Source: CAZIPN01 sp964541225 (lineage in GTDB: Bacteria; Actinomycetota; Coriobacteriia; Anaerosomatales; JAAXUF01). Taken from it: a stretch of DNA of 25,411 nt. Positions within the stretch are counted from its first letter, which is position 1. Every line of letters begins with the position of its first letter. The stretch lies in NCBI GenBank assembly GCA_964541225.1, contig CAZIPN010000027.1, forward strand, positions 1 through 25,411, written 5' to 3'. The notes below the pieces were generated by a model that did no database searches, was not told the origin of the DNA, and saw nothing but the letters and a program-made list of their open reading frames with translations. The translations under genes and the position numbers were made by a program. Positions 7,600-16,668 of this stretch are shown in pieces.

Positions 7600-9339
7600 G
7601 TGAAAGACGCGATTTCCCAGCTCGTGACCGACGCTCTAGCCGCGGCCATCGCGGCTGGCGAACTCCCGCTCGCCGAGATCCCCGACCCCGGCATCGAGCG
7701 TCCGCGCGACGCAAGCCATGGCGACTGGGCGACCACGGTCGCGCTGCGAAGCAGCAAGCAGGCGGGGATGAACCCTCGGCAGATCGCCGAGATCGTCGCG
7801 GCGCGCATCGAAGCCAGCGCAGACATCGAGGCCGTCGAGATCGCGGGGCCGGGCTTCATCAACATGCGGCTCTCGGCGGCGGCGCTGCAGCGCGTGGTGC
7901 GCGAAGCCCGCGAGCAGGGGCTGGATTTCGGTCGCATCGACCTCGGGCGTGGCCGTCGCGTGCAGGTCGAGTTCGTCTCGGCAAACCCGGTGGGGCCGAT
8001 GCATGTGGGCCACGGGCGTTGGGCGGCTCTCGGCGATTCGATGGCGCGCGTGCTCGAGCACGCCGGCTGGGCAGTCGAGCGCGAGTTCTACATCAACGAC
8101 GCTGGCGTGCAGATGGACATCTTCGGCAAGTCGGTGGCGGCGCGCTACATGGAGCTTGCCGGGCACGAGGTCGAGTTCGCTGACGATTGGTACCAGGGCG
8201 CCTACATCCGCGAAATCGCCGAGGAGATTCTGGCCAGCGAGGGCGCCAGCTGGGCCGACAAACCCGCCGAGGAGCGCGAGGCGCACTTCAAAGAGACCGC
8301 GTACGTGGCCGTACTCGGACACCTCAAGCACGTGCTGCACGGCATGGGCGTCGATTTCGACGTGTGGTTTGCCGAGCGCACGCTGCATGCGCCGGGGCCG
8401 AGTGGCGCCACCGCTATTGAAGACGCCATCGCATCACTGCGCGAGGCCGGCTACATCTACGAGCTGGACGGCGCGGTGTGGTTCCGCTCGACTGACTTCG
8501 GCGATGACCCCGAGCATCCGCGCGTGAACGTTCGCGACGACAAGGACCGCGTGCTCATCAAGGCGGACGGCTCCTACACCTACTTCGCCGCCGACATCGC
8601 GTATCACAAGAACAAGTTCGATCGCGGCTTCGACCGCGTCATCGACATCTGGGGTGCCGATCACCACGGCTACGTTGCGCGTATGGAAGCGGCGGTGGCC
8701 GCACTGGGCCATCCGATGCAGCTCGACGTCGTGATCGGCCAGCTCGTGAACCTCTTTCGAGGCGGCGAAGCCGTGCGCATGAGCAAGCGAACCGGCGAGA
8801 TGGTCACCTTCGAGGACCTGCTCGACGAGGTCGGGCCTGATGCCGCGCGCTACTTCTTCCTGCGACGCTCCACCGACCAGGCGCTCGACTTCGACATCGA
8901 ACTCGCGCGACAGCAATCCGCCGACAACCCCGTCTACTACGTGCAGTACGCGCATGCGCGCATCTGCTCGATCCTGCGCAAGGCCGCTGGCGACGAGATG
9001 GTTGCTCGGCATGCAACGGTCGCCTCGCTCGCTGCCGAGTTCGTGCCGGGCGATGCCGACCTGTCGGTGCTCATCGACCCCGCCGAGCTCACCCTCATGC
9101 GCAAGCTCTCCGAGTTCGCAGAAGTCGTCGAGGGTGCCGCGCGCGATCTCGCGCCCTACCGCCTCACGCGTTACGCCGAGGAGCTGGCGGCCACCTTCCA
9201 CCAGTTCTACACGCAGTGTCGCGTGATGGGCGAGCCGGGACCGCTCACCACCGCGCGGCTCTTCACAGTCGATGCGACCCGAAGTGCGCTTGAGACGGTG
9301 CTTGCGCTCATCGGCGTGAGCGCTCCAGAGAGCATGTAG
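7600..9339 (+). CDS. argS: Arginyl-tRNA synthetase
   Basis: Class I synthetase that charges tRNA-Arg with arginine using ATP. The protein is 579 residues, within the normal range. Domains in order are an N-terminal Add-1 domain (about 1-110), the Rossmann catalytic core, and a DALR anticodon-binding domain at the C-terminus (about 460-579). The HIGH-type signature is HVGH at 135-138 in SANPVGPMHVGHGRWAALGD, and the KMSKS-type signature is MSKR at 394-397, both usual for bacterial ArgS. I use the GTG at 7600; the best Shine-Dalgarno candidate, GAGAGG, is about 12 bases upstream, so spacing is loose. It is followed by accessory genes and then lysA, which in many actinobacteria comes directly after argS. 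Confidence 0.96.
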   Translation: MKDAISQLVTDALAAAIAAGELPLAEIPDPGIERPRDASHGDWATTVALRSSKQAGMNPRQIAEIVAARIEASADIEAVEIAGPGFINMRLSAAALQRVVREAREQGLDFGRIDLGRGRRVQVEFVSANPVGPMHVGHGRWAALGDSMARVLEHAGWAVEREFYINDAGVQMDIFGKSVAARYMELAGHEVEFADDWYQGAYIREIAEEILASEGASWADKPAEEREAHFKETAYVAVLGHLKHVLHGMGVDFDVWFAERTLHAPGPSGATAIEDAIASLREAGYIYELDGAVWFRSTDFGDDPEHPRVNVRDDKDRVLIKADGSYTYFAADIAYHKNKFDRGFDRVIDIWGADHHGYVARMEAAVAALGHPMQLDVVIGQLVNLFRGGEAVRMSKRTGEMVTFEDLLDEVGPDAARYFFLRRSTDQALDFDIELARQQSADNPVYYVQYAHARICSILRKAAGDEMVARHATVASLAAEFVPGDADLSVLIDPAELTLMRKLSEFAEVVEGAARDLAPYRLTRYAEELAATFHQFYTQCRVMGEPGPLTTARLFTVDATRSALETVLALIGVSAPESM

Positions 9340-9345
9340 CGGCAA

Positions 9346-9362
9346 GGGGAGACGTGCTCCCC
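9346..9362 (+). terminator. GC-rich hairpin after argS
   Basis: GGGGAG-ACGTG-CTCCCC is a perfect 6-bp stem with a 5-base loop, starting seven bases after the argS stop. There is no clear T-tract downstream. The remaining intergenic bases up to 9560 hold no convincing gene. Confidence 0.4.
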
Positions 9363-9560
9363 GCTCCTGTTCGTGGATGCTCCGACGGTACCCGAGCTTG
9401 AGGGTCAGCGCGAGCAGCACATCATTCTCTGTCGTGTAGGCGATGCGCTAGGCGCCTTGCCGAGAGCCCCGCGCGCCACGCTCCGGTTGTGGCTGCTCAT
9501 GATAACGGCCCAACTGGCCGAGAACATGAAGCACAGGCCGCACAAAGGAGGAGGTCAATC

Positions 9561-10415
9561 GTGAGCCGTCGCAACACGATTCTGTTTGCGGTTTCGTGTG
9601 TGCTGATGCTCGTGTTGATGGCGGTGGCAGCGTGTGTGCAGGGGGCGTCGTCGACGCAAGCCGCACTCGCGCCTCACGATTCGTTCTCCAAGCAGGACCT
9701 CGGCGCTCCGGAGGGCTCGGAGAGGGTAGCCGAGGAGTCCATTCCCGTCGCATCACATGCTGCTACTCCGGTTGTGTTCGACGAAGCCGACCGCATTCTG
9801 CACAACGTGAAGAAGACGCACTACCAGCACAATCTGCTGTTCAACGAGACGAGCGGGACGTACCTGTGTGATTGCTCCGGCCTGGTGGACTACGTGCTTG
9901 GGAGGGTGGCTCCCGACGCTTTGGCCAAGATCAAGACGCACAGCAAGACGCACCATCCCAAGGAGAAGCGTCCCCTGGCGCAGGACTACTACGAGTACTT
10001 CACCGAGCTGAAGGCCGGGAGTGCTGGAGCAACGTCGTCCGGAAAATGGTCGGCGGTCAAGAAACTCACGGACGCGACCAAAGGCGATGTGATCGCCTAC
10101 AAGTACACCAAAGCCGCCGACAAGCCCGATACCGGCCACGTCATGATCATCGCCGGTACGCCCGAGCCGACAGGTCAGCACTACTGGAAGCACCTCACCT
10201 GGAAGCAGTACAAGGTGCGCGTGATCGACTCGGCAAACTCGGGTCATGATGAAGACAAGCGGACCAAGACGAGTAACGGCGTTGGGGCCGGCTTCATGTA
10301 CTACTACGTGGATTCTTCGGGGACGCCCGTTGGCTTCTGCTGGAATGATCAGAAGGGCACCGTTCGAGCCGACGAGTTGATCGGCATTGCCGTTGGCCGA
10401 GTCGTGCGTCCATGA
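9561..10415 (+). CDS. Secreted NlpC/P60-like cysteine peptidase-fold protein, possible lipoprotein
   Basis: A 284-residue exported protein. The GTG start is preceded by an excellent ribosome-binding site, AAAGGAGGAGG, about 7 bases upstream. Residues 5-25 form a signal-type hydrophobic helix ending in VAAC, which resembles a lipobox, so it may be lipid-anchored. A low-complexity linker follows. The catalytic-domain hints are DCSGLVDYVL with Cys105, TGHVMIIAG with His193, and VIDSAN after it; this is the cysteine, histidine and third-polar-residue order of NlpC/P60 and related peptidoglycan amidases and peptidases. The gap of 88 residues between Cys and His is larger than in compact NlpC/P60 domains and is rich in Lys and His. 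No cell-wall-binding repeats are seen. Substrate is unknown; cell-wall cleavage is an inference from fold. Confidence 0.65.
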   Translation: MSRRNTILFAVSCVLMLVLMAVAACVQGASSTQAALAPHDSFSKQDLGAPEGSERVAEESIPVASHAATPVVFDEADRILHNVKKTHYQHNLLFNETSGTYLCDCSGLVDYVLGRVAPDALAKIKTHSKTHHPKEKRPLAQDYYEYFTELKAGSAGATSSGKWSAVKKLTDATKGDVIAYKYTKAADKPDTGHVMIIAGTPEPTGQHYWKHLTWKQYKVRVIDSANSGHDEDKRTKTSNGVGAGFMYYYVDSSGTPVGFCWNDQKGTVRADELIGIAVGRVVRP

Positions 10416-10516
10416 AGCGCCGGGGATAACCGCGCTCATAGGTTGGTACGGGGTCCGTGTCGATTCTGAGCTGCATTTCCTCGGCGAGGCTGTGCCACGC
10501 GAGTGGTGCGAGCAGC

Positions 10517-10522
10517 TACACT
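10517..10522 (+). promoter_or_regulatory. Possible -10 box in the 10416-10692 intergenic region
   Basis: TACACT in the context GCAGCTACACTAGG resembles the TACAAT box before hom. No good -35 element is present at normal distance. The rest of this 277-base gap shows no gene; a 9-base GGGATCCTC appears twice (around 10552 and 10623). Confidence 0.25.
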
Positions 10523-10692
10523 AGGTAGACGGCCTGCGCACCGACGAATCGCGGGATCCTCGTGCTCGTCTGGGGAAGGCGCATCCGAGATACTGGTGGT
10601 GGAACCAGTGACGCGCGGGGAAGGGATCCTCGGCGATTGCGGCTCGTGCCCACGCGGTGCGAGCCGTTCGTGACCGAAGTTGGAGGAGAGAG

Positions 10693-11331
10693 ATGCTGCC
10701 GTGGGGCACCAGCATGGTTGTGGTGTTCGTCGCGCTGGCTGTGGCGTACTCTGTGTCGCTGGTCGGCGCGTACGTCGTGTTCTGGCGCCCCCGGCGTCTG
10801 AGTCGGGGTGCCACGGGCGAGAATGTCGTGAGCGCGATGTCCGGCGACGAGATCGTCGCGAACCCTTCATTCGTTGCTACGCGGACAGTGACCATGCGTG
10901 CTCGCCCGGAGCACATCTATCCCTGGATCATCCAGATGGGTGTCGGGCGGGCGGGGTGGTATGGCTACGATTGGCTCAACAACTTCGGGCGTCCCAGTGC
11001 CTGGGGCCTCGTGCCGCATCTGCAACAACCTGAGGTTGGGGACCTGATCCCGATGAGTCCTCGGGGCAAGCGCGGGATGTGGATCAAAGAACTCGAGACC
11101 AATCGCCGGATGTTGTGGTGGGACAAGCGGGGCAACATGACATGGCTGTGGGAGATCCAACCCATCGACGAGGATAGATCGCGCTTGGTCACTCGCGTGC
11201 GGATCAAGTACCACTGGCTGTCGCCGGCGACTGTGTTCAATCTGCTCGTCAAGCTCCTCGACTGGCCGATGATGCGCACAAGCATGCTGGGTATCAAGCG
11301 CCGAGCCGAAGCGACGGCACCTCGGCCCTAG
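10693..11331 (+). CDS. Membrane-anchored SRPBCC (START-like) domain protein
   Basis: A 212-residue protein with one N-terminal helix (about 6-28) and a cytoplasmic or membrane-associated SRPBCC-type domain. The ATG at 10693 follows GGAGGAG at good spacing. The domain begins around FVATRTVTMRARPEHIYPWI and carries QMGVGRAGWYGYDWLNN, then a VGDLIPMSPRGK segment and a WLWEIQPIDEDRSRLVTRVR strand, a pattern I recognise from a widespread actinobacterial SRPBCC family of unknown function. SRPBCC domains form a deep pocket for hydrophobic ligands, but no ligand can be predicted here. The C-terminal part ends with a possible amphipathic or membrane-contacting helix. It stands between the secreted peptidase-like gene and lysA with gaps on both sides, so it may be its own unit. 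Confidence 0.75.
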   Translation: MLPWGTSMVVVFVALAVAYSVSLVGAYVVFWRPRRLSRGATGENVVSAMSGDEIVANPSFVATRTVTMRARPEHIYPWIIQMGVGRAGWYGYDWLNNFGRPSAWGLVPHLQQPEVGDLIPMSPRGKRGMWIKELETNRRMLWWDKRGNMTWLWEIQPIDEDRSRLVTRVRIKYHWLSPATVFNLLVKLLDWPMMRTSMLGIKRRAEATAPRP

Positions 11332-11394
11332 CACTCTCGCCACGCGTCCACTTCGGGTACCCTGTTCTTCACCCGTCGCCAAAGGAGCGCCAAC

Positions 11395-12756
11395 ATGGCA
11401 AGGCCGTCCGCACCGCGCCCCCCAGCAACTCCTGACCTCAAGACCACCGCCGATCTGGCGTCGGTCCTACCTATGACGTTTGAGGTCAAGGACGGTCACC
11501 TGCATCTCGGCGGCGTGGATATGGTCACGCTTGCCGAGGAGGCCGGCACGGCCCTGTACGTGATGGACGAGGCCACGATCCGTCACCAGCTTTCTGAGTA
11601 CGTGAAGTGGACGACGTATCACTGGAAAGACGTCGACGTCGTCTATGCTGGCAAGGCGTTTCTGTCGCTCGCGATGATCAAGCTGGTCGAGGAGGAGGGC
11701 TGCTGCCTACTGTGTGCGTCGGGTGGCGAACTCGCGTACGCCAAGCGCGCCAACTTCCCAATGTCGCGCGTTCAGGTACACGGCAACAACAAGTCGCCCG
11801 CCGAACTCGCCGAGTGCGTCGAGGCCAGCGTCTCGCGCGTCGTGGTCGACAACTTCGACGAGCTTGAGCGGCTCTCGGCAATTGCGGAAGAGCGCGGCGT
11901 CGAGCAGGCGGTGCTCATCCGCGTGACCCCGGGTGTTGAGGCCGACACGCACGACTTCATCATGACTGGTGCCGAGGACTCCAAGTTCGGGTTCGGGCTG
12001 AACCAGGGACTTGCGATGCAAGCCGTCAAGCGTGCGATTGAGCTGCCGGGTATTCAGTTCGAGGGGCTGCACATGCACATCGGCAGCCAGATCTTCGCGC
12101 TGCACAGCTACGGCAAGGCGATCGAGGTGATGGTCGCATTCATGCGTGACATCCTCGCCGAGACGGGGGTGCCGGTTCGCATGCTCGACGTGGGCGGCGG
12201 ACTCGGTGTGGCCTACGGCGCTCCCGACGAGCCCTCGACGGTGCGTGAGTTCGGCAAGGTCGTCGTTGACGGCATCAAAGAGGAGTGCGAGCGCCACGAC
12301 CTTGCGGTGCCGAGAATGGCCGTCGAGCCGGGACGCAGTATCGTCGCCAACGCGGGCGTGACGCTCTACAGCGTCGGGACCGTCAAGGAGATTCCGGGCA
12401 TCCGCACCTATGTGGCGGTGGATGGCGGGATGAGCGACAACATCCGCACGGCGCTCTACGACGCGCACTACGAGGCGCTCATCGCCAACAAGGCCGACCA
12501 GCCGCGTGAGATGGTGGCGACCGTGGCCGGCAAGCACTGTGAGAGCGGCGATATCGTCGTGCGCGACGCATCGCTCCAGCACACAGAGGCCGGCGACACT
12601 CTGTGCGTGTGCGCGACCGGCGCGTACTGCCAATCGATGAGCAGCAACTACAACAAGAACGTGCGGCCGGGCGTCGTGTTCGTGCGCGACGGGCAGTGGC
12701 GCTTCGTCATCCGCCGAGAAACCTACGACGACCTCATGAAGTGCGAACTCGGCTAG
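11395..12756 (+). CDS. lysA: Diaminopimelate decarboxylase
   Basis: PLP-dependent enzyme for the last step of lysine synthesis, converting meso-diaminopimelate to L-lysine and CO2. It is 453 residues, slightly long because of an N-terminal extension of about 25 residues. The ATG at 11395 has AAAGGAG about 8 bases upstream. The PLP lysine is Lys87 in VYAGKAFLS; other landmarks are HMHIGSQI, the GGGLGV glycine loop, EPGRSIVANAG, and CESGD with Cys382, which contributes to the partner active site in the dimer. The final YDDLMKCELG is typical of bacterial LysA. The enzyme belongs with hom and thrB further downstream as aspartate-family biosynthesis. A box reading GGTACCCT lies 31 bases before the start and could be a -10 element. 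Confidence 0.95.
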   Translation: MARPSAPRPPATPDLKTTADLASVLPMTFEVKDGHLHLGGVDMVTLAEEAGTALYVMDEATIRHQLSEYVKWTTYHWKDVDVVYAGKAFLSLAMIKLVEEEGCCLLCASGGELAYAKRANFPMSRVQVHGNNKSPAELAECVEASVSRVVVDNFDELERLSAIAEERGVEQAVLIRVTPGVEADTHDFIMTGAEDSKFGFGLNQGLAMQAVKRAIELPGIQFEGLHMHIGSQIFALHSYGKAIEVMVAFMRDILAETGVPVRMLDVGGGLGVAYGAPDEPSTVREFGKVVVDGIKEECERHDLAVPRMAVEPGRSIVANAGVTLYSVGTVKEIPGIRTYVAVDGGMSDNIRTALYDAHYEALIANKADQPREMVATVAGKHCESGDIVVRDASLQHTEAGDTLCVCATGAYCQSMSSNYNKNVRPGVVFVRDGQWRFVIRRETYDDLMKCELG

Positions 12757-12812
12757 TCGAGTTCGCCTGACGGCGCCACGATTCCCGCTCGCCCTGCTCG
12801 CGCGTGCCTCGG

Positions 12813-12847
12813 CACGTCGATGCGCGTCGGCGACACGTCGATTCGCG
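12813..12847. repeat. Two 14-bp direct repeats upstream of the GGDEF-EAL gene
   Basis: CACGTCGATGCGCG (12813-12826) and CACGTCGATTCGCG (12834-12847) differ at one base and are 21 bp apart, i.e. two helical turns. They lie about 130 bases before the chosen start of the cyclic-di-GMP gene, a reasonable place for an operator. No binding protein is indicated. Confidence 0.5.
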
Positions 12848-12977
12848 CCCTTCCTCGGCGTGCCGGTACGACGTTCGTGCATCGCTCTGAGCTGCTGTGA
12901 TGAGTCGATCCTGCTTCAGCTTCGCGCGCGTGCAGCCGATATCACTGGGTGTGTATGCCTTGTGGGGAGGTTCGTTC

Positions 12978-15731
12978 GTGTCCTTGCGCGCCAACACGTA
13001 CGTCGCGTTGACGGGAGTGGTCTTCCTCGCCATCGCGCTCATCTTCGCTGTCACGATCTACGCCGGCCGTGCGATGGTGCACGGCGTCGAGCGCAACTTG
13101 GCGACCGCCGAGATGCACCAAGTCGAGCGCGAGATCGACGCCGACCTGACCTCGATCGATGCGGTCGCTCATGATTGGGGTTCGTGGGACGATTCCGTCC
13201 GCTTCGTAGCCGGGCATGATCCGGACTTCGTGACGGCGAACAGCCCTGCCGATACCCTCAAGCAGCTCAACTACGACGCGATGTACCTGACGGACCTGCA
13301 AGGTCACGACCTGATCGCCGAGTATTCCCCCAAGCTCGCCCACGATCCCCGCGCCGTTGCAGCTCTCGAGGCCGCAGTGGCTCCTGGCGGCGAACTGCTG
13401 TCGCATCGCGGAGGCTCGAAGTCGGGGACGGCCACCATTATCGCGGCCGACGGACAGGCGGTACTGGTTGCTTCCCGGCCGATCCAAGCCAGTTCGGAGA
13501 AGGGAGCCATCTACGGCACCGTCGTCTTCGCCCGGTTGCTTGATGCGGCAGCGCTCAAGCACATTGGCGCGCTTGCGGGAGTCTCGCTTGCCGCGGTCAT
13601 GCCGCAAGAACTGGATGGCGCATCGGACTTGAGGCGGACCTTGTCGGCGATCACTGCTGCCAATCCGGTCGCCGTCGTCGTCAAGCGTCCCCTCATGATC
13701 ACTGCCTACCTCAGGGTTGATGTGCTCGTCGGCCAGCCGCCGCTCTACCTTCGCGCGCAGATCGCACCCGTGGACTACGAATTGGTGGTGCAGACGATTG
13801 CGGTCTTGGTGGGTGTGCTGCTAGTTGGCGGCATGATCTGGGCAATCGTTGCCTTCTGGGTCGTCGATAGCACCTCGCTTTCGCGAATGACGTGGTTGCG
13901 CGACTCGATGGCCATGATCGCCCGGGATGGGGCGCTGAGCGGACGCATCACCGTTCCGGAGGGTCGCCGCGATGAGGCGACGACTGTTGCCGCCGAGGTG
14001 AATTCGATGCTGGATGCTCTCGGCAAGTCACACGAGCTGATGCGGCGAAGCGAGGAGCAGCATCGCGTGCTCGTGGAGAATATGCCGGATGCGGTCTTTA
14101 CGGTCGGTCTTGATGGGGCGTTTGCATTCGCAAACCCGCAGTCCGAGTTGCTAACGGGCATTTCGCGCGATGAACTTGTCGGCGTGCACTACGGGGCGGT
14201 GCTCTCGGCGGAGTCGGTTCGGGTTGTGGCGGACCGGATCCAAGACCTTTCGGCGGTGGGGGGCAGGCCACTGGCGGTCTCCTTCGTGAGCAAGAGCGGT
14301 GACGCGTACCCCGTGGAGCTCTCCATTTCCCCCGTTGACGACGAGCACGGACATCCCGTCGCCATGACATGGATCGCGCGTGACGTCACCGAGCGCCGCG
14401 AGTTCGAAGACAAGCTGGTCCACCTCGCGAGCCACGATCACCTCACAGGCCTGTTCAACAGGCGCCGATTCGAAGAAGAGGTTTCGCTGCGGCTCGCTGA
14501 CACGAAGCGCCGAGGCGACGGCGGGGCGGTTGTATGGCTGGACCTCGACAACTTCAAGACGGTCAACGACAGTTTCGGCCATCGCGTCGGCGATGAAGTG
14601 CTCAAGCACGTAGCTGCCGTTCTGCGCGGCAGGTCGCGCGAAGAAGACGTGCTGGCCCGCCTCGGCGGTGATGAATTCGCGATGCTGCTGCCGGGCGTTG
14701 GCGAGCACGAGGCGGTCAAGGCTGCCGAGCGCGTGCTCGGCGAACTCGCGCTGATCCCCGTGCAGGCGGAGACGCATCCGCTACGAGTTGGGGCCAGCGC
14801 AGGGGTGGCGCTGTATCCCGCGCACGCAACCACCGTAGACGAGCTGCTGCTCAGGGCAGACGCAGCGATGTACACCGCGAAAGAGGAAGGCCGTGGCCGA
14901 GTGTGCCGGTATTCTCCCGACGGTGCGTGGCCCCAGCGCATCGTCATTCGGAGGGAATGGGCCGAGCGCGTCGAAGAGGCGCTTGCCAGCGACTCGCTCG
15001 TTCCCTACGCCCAGCCAGTTCTTGACTTGCACTCCGGAGAGGTGACCGCCTACGAGTTGCTGGTTCGCATGATTGGGACCGACGGTCTGATCGTGCCTCC
15101 TGGAGAGTTCCTTCCTATTGCCGAGGGCCTGGGTTTGATCACCGAGATCGATCGGCTGATGGTGCGGCATGCAGTCGCACTCGCCAGTGCCGAGCCGGTG
15201 CGAGCCTCGGGTGTGAGGCTTTTCGTGAACTTGTCGGCGAAGACCATTGCGAGCCCGTCGCTCCCGGCCTTCATCCACGATCAGTTCAAGCACTCAGGCG
15301 TCGACCCTACGTCGCTTGGATTCGAACTCACCGAGACGGCGCTTGTTGCGAACCTGGCGCGTGCCAACGAACTCATCGGGCAATTCCGCGACCTTGGGTG
15401 CAGCTTCGCTTTGGACGACTTCGGGACGGGATTCTCCTCGATCACCTACCTGCGCCACATGCCTGTCGACATCCTCAAGATCGACGGAGGGCTGATCCGA
15501 GAAGTGCTCACGAGCGAGCAGGACCGCCAGCTCACCCACGCCATCATCGACCTCGCCCGAGGACTTGGGATTGATGTGACGGCAGAATACGTTGAGAACG
15601 AGGAGACCCTGGCCCTGCTCAAGACCGCCGGGGTGGACTACGCGCAGGGCTACTTCATCGGCAAACCGCTGCCCGCCGCCGAGGTACTGCTTGGAGTCGC
15701 GAATCACCGGGAGGTGGGCAGCCGTGAATGA
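12978..15731 (+). CDS. CHASE4-PAS-GGDEF-EAL cyclic-di-GMP synthase/phosphodiesterase
   Basis: A 917-residue membrane sensor enzyme. I place the start at GTG 12978 because GGGGAGG is 7 bases upstream; an ATG at 12900 is possible but lacks such a site. Order: helix about 8-28, extracytoplasmic CHASE4-like region about 40-250 (with HDWGSWDD), helix about 268-295, HAMP-like linker, PAS about 355-470, GGDEF about 475-640, EAL about 655-905. GGDEF is intact (563-567), and REED at 554-557 sits five residues ahead, a canonical RxxD inhibitory site. In the EAL domain ELL (693-695), the NLS asparagine, ELTET, DDFGTG (813-818), the ILKID lysine, AEYVE and QGYFIGKP are all present. Both activities could therefore be real. 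The gene overlaps the next by 8 bases. Confidence 0.92.
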   Translation: MSLRANTYVALTGVVFLAIALIFAVTIYAGRAMVHGVERNLATAEMHQVEREIDADLTSIDAVAHDWGSWDDSVRFVAGHDPDFVTANSPADTLKQLNYDAMYLTDLQGHDLIAEYSPKLAHDPRAVAALEAAVAPGGELLSHRGGSKSGTATIIAADGQAVLVASRPIQASSEKGAIYGTVVFARLLDAAALKHIGALAGVSLAAVMPQELDGASDLRRTLSAITAANPVAVVVKRPLMITAYLRVDVLVGQPPLYLRAQIAPVDYELVVQTIAVLVGVLLVGGMIWAIVAFWVVDSTSLSRMTWLRDSMAMIARDGALSGRITVPEGRRDEATTVAAEVNSMLDALGKSHELMRRSEEQHRVLVENMPDAVFTVGLDGAFAFANPQSELLTGISRDELVGVHYGAVLSAESVRVVADRIQDLSAVGGRPLAVSFVSKSGDAYPVELSISPVDDEHGHPVAMTWIARDVTERREFEDKLVHLASHDHLTGLFNRRRFEEEVSLRLADTKRRGDGGAVVWLDLDNFKTVNDSFGHRVGDEVLKHVAAVLRGRSREEDVLARLGGDEFAMLLPGVGEHEAVKAAERVLGELALIPVQAETHPLRVGASAGVALYPAHATTVDELLLRADAAMYTAKEEGRGRVCRYSPDGAWPQRIVIRREWAERVEEALASDSLVPYAQPVLDLHSGEVTAYELLVRMIGTDGLIVPPGEFLPIAEGLGLITEIDRLMVRHAVALASAEPVRASGVRLFVNLSAKTIASPSLPAFIHDQFKHSGVDPTSLGFELTETALVANLARANELIGQFRDLGCSFALDDFGTGFSSITYLRHMPVDILKIDGGLIREVLTSEQDRQLTHAIIDLARGLGIDVTAEYVENEETLALLKTAGVDYAQGYFIGKPLPAAEVLLGVANHREVGSRE

Positions 15732-16575
15732 CTGGGTTCCAGCGTCTCGGCGGACATTGCGCTACATCGGCGTGGCCTCGCTGCTGTGGGTAGTAGGCGT
15801 CACGACGGGCCTCGTGTCACAGAGGATCAATGACGTCAACGACATCGTGAGCGATGTCACGCTTCTCGTGATGGTGATCGTTTCGGTCGCCGTTGCGGGT
15901 TGGTCGGCAATGCAGTGCCAATCGGGTTCGCTGCTGCGTCGAGGGTGGTTGCTCACGACTCTCGGTCTGGGCGTGGCGTTCGCGTCGGTAGCCTACATGG
16001 TTGTGCGCACGTGGGTCAGTCCGCAGTACCTGTTCAACGGTGCTGCGCCCGGTGTGACAGCCGGGTTTGCGATCGGCGGCTTTGGCTATGCGGTGGGCGG
16101 TTTCTCCGTTGGGAGGAAGGGCGGGCGGCGCGCTCCGTTCTTCCAGGCGATGGTCCTGGCTGCAGCTGTGTATGCCGTGATGATGGGAGCCCTGCTTGCT
16201 CCGGGTCCGACGATGCCGTTTTCGGTGGGACCGCGCGATGTCGCCGCGGCGTGGCGACTTGCCATCGACTGCGGGCTGCTTCTGTTCCCGGCCGCGTACG
16301 CGACGTTGGCACAACTACGCCTTCCAAACGGTCACCGCGCGCGGGGATGGATGTGGGCTTCAGCGGGAGCGCTCGTGCTCGCGATGGGTGACGTTGGTGC
16401 GCCGCTCGCCGACCTCGGCGATCAGCAGTTCTACCCCGTCATGCTGTGGTGTCTCGGCGTGATTCTGATTGCGGCGTCGGCATCGCTTACCGCGGATTTC
16501 GAGCGTGCCGAGCGTGGGCTGGATCGCGGCCGTGTGCGGCGCCTCAGGGCTGAGCCGAGGGCCGAAGTGCACTAG
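15724..16575 (+). CDS. Eight-TM membrane protein of unknown function
   Basis: A 283-residue integral membrane protein that I do not recognise. The GTG at 15724 lies inside the end of the cyclic-di-GMP gene (8-base overlap) with GAGG about 9 bases upstream, so both genes are very likely translated together. Hydrophobicity suggests eight helices, starting at about residues 14, 34, 70, 101, 132, 166, 205 and 236, with short polar loops and an Arg-rich cytoplasmic C-terminus (ERGLDRGRVRRLRAEPRAE). The helical layout with paired, glycine- and alanine-rich segments is reminiscent of the membrane sensor parts found in front of GGDEF domains, such as the seven- or eight-helix MASE types, but no sequence motif proves this. 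It could be a sensor or partner for the adjacent enzyme, or unrelated. Confidence 0.7.
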   Translation: MNDWVPASRRTLRYIGVASLLWVVGVTTGLVSQRINDVNDIVSDVTLLVMVIVSVAVAGWSAMQCQSGSLLRRGWLLTTLGLGVAFASVAYMVVRTWVSPQYLFNGAAPGVTAGFAIGGFGYAVGGFSVGRKGGRRAPFFQAMVLAAAVYAVMMGALLAPGPTMPFSVGPRDVAAAWRLAIDCGLLLFPAAYATLAQLRLPNGHRARGWMWASAGALVLAMGDVGAPLADLGDQQFYPVMLWCLGVILIAASASLTADFERAERGLDRGRVRRLRAEPRAEVH

Positions 16576-16668
16576 GTGCGCATGGTTGCTGCGATCTTGC
16601 CGCCACAGAACACGTGGTCGAAGTCGGAGCCGCAGGCGCTCGGAGGGCGGTTGGAGCGCGCGATCCGA

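Noticed and set aside
9373..9564. 63-codon frame between argS and the NlpC/P60-like gene
   Set aside because: No ribosome-binding site for it, no recognisable motif, and it ends at the start of the next gene whose ribosome-binding site it contains.
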